Assembly (NCBI GenBank): GCA_022564695.1
Contig: JADFKX010000011.1
Span: forward strand, 1 to 23,073
From: Chloroflexota bacterium
GTDB lineage: Bacteria; Chloroflexota; Dehalococcoidia; SM23-28-2; RBG-16-64-32
Reading direction: 5' to 3'
DNA: 23,073 nt
Part shown: piece by piece, positions 11,892 through 18,594 of the stretch
How the letters are laid out: the number at the start of each line of letters is the position of its first letter
Numbering within the stretch: position 1 is the first letter of the stretch
Notes under the pieces: generated by a model
The model's input: only the letters and a program-made list of their open reading frames with translations
Database searches by the model: none
What the model was told of the DNA's origin: nothing
Translations under genes and position numbers: made by a program

Positions 11892-13952
11892 GTGAAATGC
11901 CTGATCTTGGCCGCGGGCGATGGTGGCCGCATGGCGCAGATATGCGACTCCAAGCCGCTTGCGTCCGTCGCCGGGCTGCCGCTCATTGAGAGGAGTATCG
12001 CGACCGCGCAGCAGGCGGGCATTACAGAGTTCTACGTGGTCACTGGCTACAAAGCTGAGCGCGTGGAGGCGTTCTTAGCGGATCTGAGCCGGCGTAGGCG
12101 TGTAAGAATCACCCCAATCAGGAATGAACGGTGGGAGCTGGGCAACGGGAGCTCTCTTCTCCAGGCGCGGGAACAGATTCGTGAGCCTTTCGTGCTGCTT
12201 ATGGGCGATCACGTCTTCGACGATAGCATCCTCCGACAGCTTGTCCGCGAGCCTCTGCAGGAGGGAGAGGTGATCCTGGCGGCCGATTTTGGAGTGGAGA
12301 AGAACCATCTGGTTGACCTCAGTGATGTAACTAAGGTGTTGGCCGATGATCACCGGCTCATAGGTATCGGAAAAGAGATCGAAACGTACAACGCCTACGA
12401 CACGGGGATCTTCCTCTGCTCTCCCGCGATATTCGCTGCCGTCGCGGAGAGCATAAGCGGGGGTGATGCGTCTGTCAGCGGCGCCATACGCTGTTTGGTG
12501 AGCAGGGGCAAGGCGAAGGTAGTGGATGTCCAGGGGCACTACTGGGTTGACGTTGATACGCCTCGTGACCTCCAGAAGGCAGAGACGCTTCTGTACGGGA
12601 GTCTCAGGAAGCCGAACGATGGGTTTATCTCCCGGGAGATAAACCGGAGAGTTTCCATCGGTATCTTCACGCCGTTGTTGCTTAAGCTATCCAGGCGCAT
12701 TACAGCAAATCAGGTCTCGGTTTTGAGTTTCGCTGTCAGCCTGGCAGCCAGCCTGAGCTTCTTCCTTGCTCTTCCCCTGATAGGCGGGCTGCTCATTCAG
12801 ACGGCCAGTATTCTGGATGGAAGTGACGGCGAGATAGCGCGGTTGAAGAAGCTGCAATCGCCGTTTGGGAACTTCTTTGATGCCGTGTTGGACCGTTATT
12901 CAGACGGCTTCATCCTGTTTGGAATGTTCTACTATGCGATGACCGCCACGGGGATTACGAATCTGTTTGGGCGGTACTCCACCCCGCTTGTCGTCGGCGC
13001 GTCGATGTTGGCGCTGGTCGGCACGCTAATGGTCAGCTACACGTCCGCGAAGTCGGTTGCAGATTTCGGCTATCAATATAGCGGCCGCTGGAGCGCAGCC
13101 GGGAGAGGGCGGGACGTACGGCTATTCATTCTCGCCGTCGGTGGAATCGGAGCGCTGATTCACCCGGTTTCCGTCTTTGTGGCGATCCTGGCGGTTGCCG
13201 TCCTGACGAGCGCGACAGTGTTGCGGCGTATCTGGATATCCTGGGACTACGAGCGGAGACGGGGTCCTCTGGTGGGCATCAGGCTGAAGGCGGTGATCTT
13301 CGATTTCGACGGCACGATCGCGGATACGATGCCCTTCCTATCGGGCCTGGCCGTCAATCTAATGACGGAAAATTATGCGATTTCGAATGAGGAGGCTGGC
13401 AGGAGGTATCTGGCAACAACCGGGATGGACTTCGGCAGTCAGGTTGAAGAGATCTTTCCGCAGCACCCCAGAAACCGGGACGTGGTCGCCACCATGGAGG
13501 CGAGCAAGAAGCGGGGGATTCTTGGGCATCCGTTGTTTGATGAGGTGTTTCCAACTCTGACGTTTTTCAAGGAGAGAAACATCAAGCGGTTCATCTGTAG
13601 CAGCACGCGGGAGGAGATGGTCCGGGAGTATACCGCGAAAACGGGGATCGATGACCTGCTTGATGGTTGTTTTGGTTACAGGCGCGGCTTCGCAAAGGGC
13701 CAGCAGATCGACTTCATTCTGCAGCACTACCGCCTGGACCCGAGTGAAGTCATTTTCGTAGGCGATTCGCTAATGGACTATGACTTCGTGAGAGACAAGG
13801 ATGTACGGTTCATCGCGATCTGCCGGCTGTTCGAGGAGCAAGAGTTTCGAGGGCGGGGGCTGTTCACTGTTCGCGATTTGACTGCGCTCACACGGGAGTG
13901 GCAGCAGGCGGAGGATGTCATTCGATACGTAGACGGCGTTGACAGGGTTTAG
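11892..13952 (+). CDS. Three-domain fusion: nucleotidyltransferase, CDP-alcohol phosphotransferase, HAD phosphatase (di-inositol-phosphate synthase type)
   Basis: The 686-residue product has three parts. Residues 1-235 are a sugar-phosphate-type nucleotidyltransferase with LAAGDGGRM (6-14), KPL (21-23) and MGDHVFD (104-110). Residues about 240-455 are a membrane CDP-alcohol phosphotransferase with the complete motif Asp309-x2-Asp312-Gly-x2-Ala-Arg317-x8-Gly326-x3-Asp330-x3-Asp334 and several hydrophobic segments. Residues about 464-686 are a HAD phosphatase with Asp471 and Asp473 in FDFDGT, Ser570 or Ser571, Lys602, and Asp625/Asp629 in VGDSLMDYD. The first two domains match the bifunctional inositol-1-phosphate cytidylyltransferase/di-myo-inositol-phosphate-phosphate synthase that makes a compatible solute; the substrate is inferred. 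The third domain is not part of the enzymes I know and could supply the final dephosphorylation. The start is GTG with AAGGGAG 8 nt upstream. An alternative is a glycero- or phospholipid head-group enzyme. Confidence 0.85.
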   Translation: MKCLILAAGDGGRMAQICDSKPLASVAGLPLIERSIATAQQAGITEFYVVTGYKAERVEAFLADLSRRRRVRITPIRNERWELGNGSSLLQAREQIREPFVLLMGDHVFDDSILRQLVREPLQEGEVILAADFGVEKNHLVDLSDVTKVLADDHRLIGIGKEIETYNAYDTGIFLCSPAIFAAVAESISGGDASVSGAIRCLVSRGKAKVVDVQGHYWVDVDTPRDLQKAETLLYGSLRKPNDGFISREINRRVSIGIFTPLLLKLSRRITANQVSVLSFAVSLAASLSFFLALPLIGGLLIQTASILDGSDGEIARLKKLQSPFGNFFDAVLDRYSDGFILFGMFYYAMTATGITNLFGRYSTPLVVGASMLALVGTLMVSYTSAKSVADFGYQYSGRWSAAGRGRDVRLFILAVGGIGALIHPVSVFVAILAVAVLTSATVLRRIWISWDYERRRGPLVGIRLKAVIFDFDGTIADTMPFLSGLAVNLMTENYAISNEEAGRRYLATTGMDFGSQVEEIFPQHPRNRDVVATMEASKKRGILGHPLFDEVFPTLTFFKERNIKRFICSSTREEMVREYTAKTGIDDLLDGCFGYRRGFAKGQQIDFILQHYRLDPSEVIFVGDSLMDYDFVRDKDVRFIAICRLFEEQEFRGRGLFTVRDLTALTREWQQAEDVIRYVDGVDRV

Positions 13953-14086
13953 GAGCAGCCCGTCCGACGAGAATGCGGTTCGGTTTCAGTGGTCAAGAAG
14001 ACGGAGGTCTCCGGCCGCAAGCGATGTGCGGCGGCGGCGCCTACTTCCCCGGCGATGATGACGGCGGGCCTATCCGCCGCCACAGG
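13953..14086. other. Spacer between the convergent fusion and trehalose synthase genes
   Basis: This GC-rich 134-nt spacer contains CGG-repeat-like sequence (about 14028-14039) and CCGCCGCC near 14075-14082 that could pair imperfectly. No hairpin followed by a T-run was found on either strand, so termination of the two converging genes is not explained here. Confidence 0.4.
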
Positions 14087-15538
14087 CTACTTGTCGACCC
14101 GTTTCAGGAGCTCGGCGTACTGGCTGAGGTGGCGGATGCCCAGATACTGTTCCCGCACCCGCTGGCGGGCGTTCTGCCCTAGTTCCTCGGCGTAGGCTCT
14201 GTCCTCCAGAAGGCGGCGGAGGGCCGCTGCGAACGCCTCGGTGTCCGTGGGGTCGTCCAGCAGGAGGCCGTGGACTCCATCGGTGATCTGATCCTGGATG
14301 CCGCCCACGGCGCTGGCGACGATGGGCCGGGCCTTCCACATCGCCTCGGTGACTGTGAGGCCAAAGCCCTCGTGCAGGCTCTTCTGAACCACTATCGCCG
14401 CGTGCCGCTGCAGGGCGTTGACGATGGCGGCATTCTCGTCTATGTCTGCCATGGGAAGGCTGGCGAGGTGGACACGGTTTCGGTCTGAGTGGGATAGGCG
14501 GTGCCACGCCGCTATCACCTCATCCATGACGGCGGCCGCTTCAGGGTCATCGGCGACGGCGTGTACGTTGGGGCCGGCGAGGACGAGTTCCGCGCCTATG
14601 GGCGCGGCGCCGTCCACAAGCTGTGTGAAGCCATGCATTACGCCAACGGGATCCTTCAGCGGGTCCCATCGCGAGACCTGCACGATGAGGGGCGTATCCC
14701 AGGTGGGGGCTCGTCCCAGGCGGAGGATGTCGGCGTGACGCTCCACCCGGCCGGGCGAGCCGTCTTCCCGGAGGAACGTTGGTGATCCATCGCCTGGCGG
14801 CCCCTCGACCAGGCCAGTGTGAACGAGGATGGCGCGGACCGTGGCGTCATCCAGCTCCTGGTTCTTGGGCGAGAAGGCGTTGATGGAGGGTGGAATCACC
14901 ATGCTGCGACCGTGGTCGCAGCACTGCGGTATGTACTGGTGCCGTGAGAAGACGTTGACCGCTACATCCTGTATGTAGGGAGCGAGGAAGTCCCATCCGC
15001 GCTCCACTTCTTCCCCGTTGGACTTGTCTCCTCCCACGTGGCAGCGCCAGACTACTATTGCGCCCGCCTTAATAAGTCGGGGAGCAAGGCCAGCGGTCTG
15101 CGGATCATGAAGGATCACGAAATCGCGAGGTTGAACGAGTCGCAGAAGTTCTTCCACGTTCGCCTTGAGGACTCGCTCGTAGACGGCGCGTTCCCGCTCG
15201 CCAAGCTCGCTCCCGTCACCGGCGGAGCCGTGGAGGGCGTGGTGGAGCCGCTTGGTGATGTGGAAGAACTCCGGTGTCCCGTTAATGACCAGCCATCGTG
15301 CGTCTATCCCCAGCGCTCGCACATAGGGCAGGACAGACCGAAGTATCTCGGCCACGCCACCGCCGGACGCGGTTGAGTTCACGTTCCAGAGGACGCGGCC
15401 AGCCAGCCTCTTACTTACAGCCTGGCCGAGGTTGTAGGCGTCGCGGATCTGGTTCTCTCCAAGGAGCGGAAGGAATCGATCAATCGAATGGGCGCCGATC
15501 GGTACTTCCAGAAGTCTGGTCATCTCGTTGGTTCTCAT
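14087..15538 (-). CDS. treT: Trehalose synthase of the TreT type (GT4 glycosyltransferase)
   Basis: The 483-residue product joins a nucleotide-glucose donor to glucose to give trehalose in one step. The N-terminal half has GRVLWNVNSTASGGGVAEIL (47-66), DFVILHDPQTAGLAP and VVWRCHVGGDKSN. The C-terminal GT-B half has VSRWDPLKDPVGVMHGF and the donor-site block SLHEGFGLTVTEAMWKARPIVAS followed by VGGIQDQITDGVHGLLL. It is longer than archaeal TreT because of an insert near residues 240-275 (GSPTFLREDGSPGRVERHADI) that I recall from bacterial members. Two starts are possible: ATG 15538, or ATG 15523 (MTRLLEV), neither with a strong ribosome site. Family GT4 is certain; TreT specificity is likely. 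It converges with the fusion gene, pairing two compatible-solute functions. Confidence 0.85.
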   Translation of the reverse strand: MRTNEMTRLLEVPIGAHSIDRFLPLLGENQIRDAYNLGQAVSKRLAGRVLWNVNSTASGGGVAEILRSVLPYVRALGIDARWLVINGTPEFFHITKRLHHALHGSAGDGSELGERERAVYERVLKANVEELLRLVQPRDFVILHDPQTAGLAPRLIKAGAIVVWRCHVGGDKSNGEEVERGWDFLAPYIQDVAVNVFSRHQYIPQCCDHGRSMVIPPSINAFSPKNQELDDATVRAILVHTGLVEGPPGDGSPTFLREDGSPGRVERHADILRLGRAPTWDTPLIVQVSRWDPLKDPVGVMHGFTQLVDGAAPIGAELVLAGPNVHAVADDPEAAAVMDEVIAAWHRLSHSDRNRVHLASLPMADIDENAAIVNALQRHAAIVVQKSLHEGFGLTVTEAMWKARPIVASAVGGIQDQITDGVHGLLLDDPTDTEAFAAALRRLLEDRAYAEELGQNARQRVREQYLGIRHLSQYAELLKRVDK

Positions 15539-15843
15539 CTATATGACCGGAGATGGCGGATACTGAAGGTGCGCTCCGTCTGATTCATTGACGTTGCAAC
15601 CGCATAGTGTGTTGCCTGCGAACGCAGATGAAGAATGGTGGAACGGGAAAATCATAAGGACAGGAAAGCGCTCCCGAGTCTGAAGTGCTCGCCTGACGTG
15701 AAAGGTAAGAGTTCGAGGCCGCCCATTCACATATACAACGCGACAGCTAATCGAACGGTTACTGTGGGCGTTCGGTGGAGGCGTTTTGGCGCGGCAGCCG
15801 CGGTTGTAGGTCGGGGGACGTGAGCCTATTTCAGATATAAAAA
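15539..15843. other. Intergenic region between treT and tRNA-Leu(TAA)
   Basis: This 305-nt stretch should hold the treT promoter. TATAGA lies right at the first ATG of treT but cannot be assigned with confidence. TTTTTA immediately after the tRNA-Leu 3' end (minus strand, about 15843-15838) may help end its transcript. Open frames here run antisense through the tRNA and are not credible genes. Confidence 0.4.
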
Positions 15844-15931
15844 TGGTGCCGGGGGTGGGGATCGAACCCACAAATCCCTTTCGGGACAACGGATTTTAAG
15901 TCCGTCGCGTTTACCATTTCGCCACCCCGGC
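15844..15931 (-). tRNA. tRNA-Leu (anticodon TAA), CCA encoded
   Basis: Acceptor arms GCCGGGG and CCCCGGC pair fully, followed by A and an encoded CCA (15846-15844). The anticodon stem ACGGA/TCCGT encloses CTTAAAA, giving TAA. A long variable arm (TCCCGAAAGGGA) and the T-arm GTGGG-TTCGATC-CCCAC confirm a class II leucine tRNA. Its 5' end is 8 nt after the methyltransferase stop, so the two are probably on one transcript. Confidence 0.97.
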
Positions 15932-15939
15932 GCAGGACT

Positions 15940-16527
15940 CTAGTCGATTTTAGCAGCTAACAGCTCGCCGCGGCCGATCGGTACGACTACGGCAGATAGA
16001 TGGGGGTGGGACTCGCAGCGGTGGCGGAATTGGGACAGGTCCTCGGCGTGGGAGATGAGGTTGTCGGCCACTAGCAGGCCGCCTACGGGAAGCAGAGGCA
16101 CGATCAGCTCCAGGAAACGGAGGTAGTCCTCCTTTTCGGCATCCAGGAAGACGAAATCGATAGGCTTGCGGCGGTCGCGCAGATAATCGAAGGCGTCGGC
16201 CTGAACGATGGTGGCCGCATCATCAACGCCGGCCTCGCGGAGGTTAGAGGTCGCCTGCTGGACTTTGACGGGGTCGATCTCCAGGGTGGTGACCGTGGCG
16301 TCCACGGATCTGGCGGCGGTGGCCAGCCAGATGGTGGAGTATCCGCCGGAGGTTCCGATCTCCAGGATGACACGGGGCCGTGTGGCCAGCACCAGGGTGT
16401 GCAGGAAGCGGCCCACGTCCGGCGTCACCTGGCGCAATCGCTCTCGGCGGGGGACGTTCTGCTCCCGCTCCAGGGCATCGTGGCGCTCGAGGTCATTGAG
16501 TACGGCGCGGGCCTTGGCATCGATCAT
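15940..16527 (-). CDS. SAM-dependent O-methyltransferase (catechol-O-methyltransferase-like)
   Basis: The 195-residue product is a class I methyltransferase of the family-3 O-methyltransferase group. The SAM-binding motif is LEIGTSGGYST (55-65), the acidic residue at the end of strand two is in TLEIDP (81-86), and the divalent-metal ligands are probably Asp129 in FVFLDAEKEDY and Asp155-Asn156 in LLVADN. The substrate is unknown; family members methylate catechol-like or other hydroxyls. It lies between tRNA genes on the same strand: tRNA-Leu(GAG) and tRNA-Cys upstream, tRNA-Leu(TAA) 8 nt downstream. No ribosome site precedes the ATG. Instead a strong 12-bp hairpin ends 9 nt before it, which could limit translation or mark tRNA processing. 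Confidence 0.88.
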   Translation of the reverse strand: MIDAKARAVLNDLERHDALEREQNVPRRERLRQVTPDVGRFLHTLVLATRPRVILEIGTSGGYSTIWLATAARSVDATVTTLEIDPVKVQQATSNLREAGVDDAATIVQADAFDYLRDRRKPIDFVFLDAEKEDYLRFLELIVPLLPVGGLLVADNLISHAEDLSQFRHRCESHPHLSAVVVPIGRGELLAAKID

Positions 16528-16536
16528 AGGCGAGAG

Positions 16537-16566
16537 AGGGGCTCAGGCTTCGCGGCCTGAGCCCCT
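16537..16566 (-). promoter_or_regulatory. Strong 12-bp hairpin between tRNA-Cys and the methyltransferase start
   Basis: AGGGGCTCAGGC (16537-16548) and GCCTGAGCCCCT (16555-16566) pair perfectly around a 6-nt loop. On the transcribed minus strand it follows tRNA-Cys by 11 nt and ends 9 nt before the methyltransferase ATG. No T-run follows, so it is not a classic intrinsic terminator. It may be a processing or stability element, or block ribosome access. Confidence 0.7.
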
Positions 16567-16577
16567 AAGATTTCGGT

Positions 16578-16652
16578 TGGAGGCGACGGTGGGAATCGAA
16601 CCCACGATCAGGGTTTTGCAGACCCCTGCCTTAACCACTTGGCCACGTCGCC
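16578..16652 (-). tRNA. tRNA-Cys (anticodon GCA), CCA encoded
   Basis: Acceptor arms GGCGACG and CGTCGCC pair, followed by T and an encoded CCA (16580-16578). The anticodon loop CTGCAAA gives GCA. The T-arm GTGGG-TTCGATT-CCCAC is intact. It lies 10 nt after the end of tRNA-Leu(GAG) and is probably cotranscribed with it. Confidence 0.97.
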
Positions 16653-16662
16653 TCGCTTCTAC

Positions 16663-16749
16663 TGGTGCCGAGGAGGGGATTTGAACCCCTACGCCCTTTC
16701 GGGCACCGCCCCCTCAAGACGGCGTGTCTACCTATTCCACCACCTCGGC
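16663..16749 (-). tRNA. tRNA-Leu (anticodon GAG), CCA encoded
   Basis: Acceptor arms GCCGAGG and CCTCGGC pair, followed by A and an encoded CCA (16665-16663). The anticodon stem CCGTC/GGCGG (one T-G pair) encloses TTGAGGG, which places GAG as anticodon; reading it as serine TGA breaks the stem. The long variable arm GTGCCCGAAAGGGCGT fits leucine. It is the first gene of the tRNA run, right behind a good promoter. Confidence 0.95.
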
Positions 16750-16759
16750 GACCCCCTTT

Positions 16760-16787
16760 ATATTACCGTTTTCGAGGTGCTTTGCAA
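16760..16787 (-). promoter_or_regulatory. Promoter of the tRNA-Leu/tRNA-Cys/methyltransferase run
   Basis: The minus strand has TTGCAA (16787-16782), a 16-nt spacer and TAATAT (16765-16760), which places the start of transcription only a few bases before the tRNA-Leu 5' end at 16749. Confidence 0.6.
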
Positions 16788-16810
16788 CAATGGGTTGGGC
16801 CGGGCCGCGG

Positions 16811-16840
16811 TTGACACCGTACGAAGCCAGTGACTAACAT
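16811..16840 (+). promoter_or_regulatory. Promoter of the PEP-domain/MFS operon
   Basis: A consensus TTGACA (16811-16816), an 18-nt spacer and TAACAT (16835-16840) give a start near 16847 and a leader of about 85 nt. It is among the best promoters in the window. Confidence 0.65.
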
Positions 16841-16841
16841 A

Positions 16842-16867
16842 CCGTTCACCGGCGGCGGTTTCAACGG
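16842..16867 (+). promoter_or_regulatory. Dyad at the transcription start of the PEP-domain/MFS operon
   Basis: CCGTT (16842-16846) and ACCG (16848-16851) pair with CGGT (16856-16859) and AACGG (16863-16867), giving nine pairs with a small internal loop. It starts 1 nt after the -10 box, where repressor operators often lie; it could also be an RNA hairpin in the leader. Confidence 0.45.
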
Positions 16868-16920
16868 CGGGACGCCAGGTTTGTGAAGCATCCCTTAGTA
16901 GCTCTTCCTTGTTAGAGAAG

Positions 16921-16926
16921 AGGAGG
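16921..16926 (+). promoter_or_regulatory. Ribosome binding site that fixes the PEP-domain gene start
   Basis: AGGAGG lies 6 nt before GTG 16933. An in-frame TTG at 16909 upstream has no ribosome site, so the shorter product is favoured. Confidence 0.85.
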
Positions 16927-16932
16927 CGGATT

Positions 16933-18594
16933 GTGGCGGAACAGCAGCAGCCTATCCCTGTCCCGGACAACTTTGGCTTTGAATGGGATACGCCGGAGGA
17001 GGCGACCCGGTTCTGGACGGTGGACCTCATGCACTGGCCCCATGGCGTCTCCCCACTGGCGGCGACGATGGATATGCCGGCTTTCGTGAGGGGCTTGATG
17101 AAGGCCGCCGATGAGCTCTGCATGCCCTTCACCCGGGTCGAATTCAAGTCCATCCGTGGATATATCTACCAGAGCTTCACGCCGTACTCTACGGACCCAA
17201 CCGAGATGAATCAGCGGATGGTCGACATGCAGGCACAGATGGGGAAGCACATCCCCGGCCTGCTGGACCGGTGGTACAAGGAGTACGAGCCTGAGGTCCG
17301 CTCCATAAACGACGAAACGTTGAACGGAGACTACAGCAAGCTGGGCGACCGAGACCTGGCGGACTTGCTGCAGCTGCTGGTGGAGAAGCGCGAGCGCGAG
17401 GGGGAGCTGCACTTCCTGGCGGTGTTTCCGGCGATGGGCTCCGTCATGTTCTTCGAGCAGGTGTACACCAATCTGTTCGGCGAGCCGGCCGCGGACGAGC
17501 ACCTGCTGCTCCTCCAGGGCTTCCCCAACAAGACGGTTGAGGTGGGCGTTGGGCTGTGGCAGCTGGCGATGGAGGCACGGCGCCGGCCTCAGGTGATGGC
17601 CCTTCTGGAGCGCGTAGCGCCTTCGGCGCTGCACGCCGCTCTCAAGGAGAGCGCGGATGGCAGGGCGTTCCACGGCGCTGTGGATGAGTTTCTCACCAAG
17701 TACGGCTGGCGCAGCAACGAGCTGGAGATGGCCTCACCGACCTGGAAAGAGGACCCGACTACCGTCTACAAGCTCATCCGCGAATACGCCTCTCGCGATG
17801 ACTATAGCCCGGAGGACGAGTTCAAGTCTCTGGTCGCCGCCCGCGAGGCTCGCGAGCAGCTGCTGATGGATCGCCTCTCCGGGGCAGGTAAGCCTGTCGA
17901 TCTGTTTCAGCAAGCGCTGACCGGCGCCCAGCAGTACCTGCCGATCCAGGAGGACCATAACTTCTGGATCGACCAGCAGGGTGTCGCCGTTCAGCGGGTG
18001 CCCGTCCTGGAGGCGGGCCGAAGGCTGAACGGCGCCGGACGCCTGGCGGATCCCGCGGATGTCTTCCTCCTGAAGTACGATGAGCTTCAGGATGCCCTGC
18101 GCGGCGGCAAAGGAGACCTTCCGGCGCAGGTGGCGGAGCGACGCCGTGAGCGCGAAGAGAACCGCGGGCTCAAGCCTCCGGACGCCCTCGGCACGCCGCT
18201 GCCTCCCGAAGTCGAAGAGAACCCGATGCTCACCAAGTTCTTCGGCGGTCAGCCCCCTGAGAGCCCCGACCCGCGCATCATCAACGGCAACGGTGCCTCC
18301 GCAGGGAGGATGACCGGCACGGCGCGGGTGATCCTTAGCCTGGACGAGAGCGACCGTCTGAGATCGGGGGAGATACTCGTGTGTCCGGCGACGATGCCGC
18401 CATGGACGCCGCTGTTTGGCATCGCTTCCGCCGTGGTGACGGATCACGGGGGTGTCCTTTCGCACACGGCGATCGTGGCGAGGGAGTATCAGATACCGGC
18501 CGTCGTCGGCACAAAGGTGGCGACCACCCTGATCAGGGACGGCCAGACGATCACCGTGGACGGTAGCGCCGGGACGGTGAAGCTGGAGGATTGA
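16933..18594 (+). CDS. PEP-utilising (phosphohistidine) domain protein lacking an ATP-grasp domain
   Basis: The 553-residue product ends in a PEP-utilising mobile domain. VLSHTAIVAREYQIPAVVGT holds the phosphorylatable His511, within the pattern T-D-x-G-G-x-x-S-H-x-A-I-x-A-R-E typical of PEP synthase, pyruvate phosphate dikinase and rifampicin phosphotransferase. The first 450 residues are largely helical and start PDNFGFEWDTPEEATRFWTVDLMHWPHGVSPL. They resemble the middle, substrate-binding part of rifampicin-phosphotransferase-like enzymes, a match from memory and only moderate. No ATP-grasp domain is seen, so phosphate must come from another protein or the enzyme has another role. The stop overlaps the start of an MFS exporter gene (TGATG), so translation is coupled and the two probably act on one compound. 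Drug modification plus efflux is one inference; the substrate is unknown. Confidence 0.8.
   Translation: MAEQQQPIPVPDNFGFEWDTPEEATRFWTVDLMHWPHGVSPLAATMDMPAFVRGLMKAADELCMPFTRVEFKSIRGYIYQSFTPYSTDPTEMNQRMVDMQAQMGKHIPGLLDRWYKEYEPEVRSINDETLNGDYSKLGDRDLADLLQLLVEKREREGELHFLAVFPAMGSVMFFEQVYTNLFGEPAADEHLLLLQGFPNKTVEVGVGLWQLAMEARRRPQVMALLERVAPSALHAALKESADGRAFHGAVDEFLTKYGWRSNELEMASPTWKEDPTTVYKLIREYASRDDYSPEDEFKSLVAAREAREQLLMDRLSGAGKPVDLFQQALTGAQQYLPIQEDHNFWIDQQGVAVQRVPVLEAGRRLNGAGRLADPADVFLLKYDELQDALRGGKGDLPAQVAERRREREENRGLKPPDALGTPLPPEVEENPMLTKFFGGQPPESPDPRIINGNGASAGRMTGTARVILSLDESDRLRSGEILVCPATMPPWTPLFGIASAVVTDHGGVLSHTAIVAREYQIPAVVGTKVATTLIRDGQTITVDGSAGTVKLED

Noticed and set aside
15539..15889. Minus-strand frame overlapping tRNA-Leu(TAA)
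   Set aside because: It reads through the tRNA gene and has no ribosome site or domain.
16537..16566. The 12-bp hairpin as an intrinsic terminator of the tRNA genes
   Set aside because: No T-run follows on either strand.
16208..16833. Plus-strand frames across the tRNA-Cys and tRNA-Leu(GAG) genes
   Set aside because: They are antisense to well-formed tRNAs and the methyltransferase.
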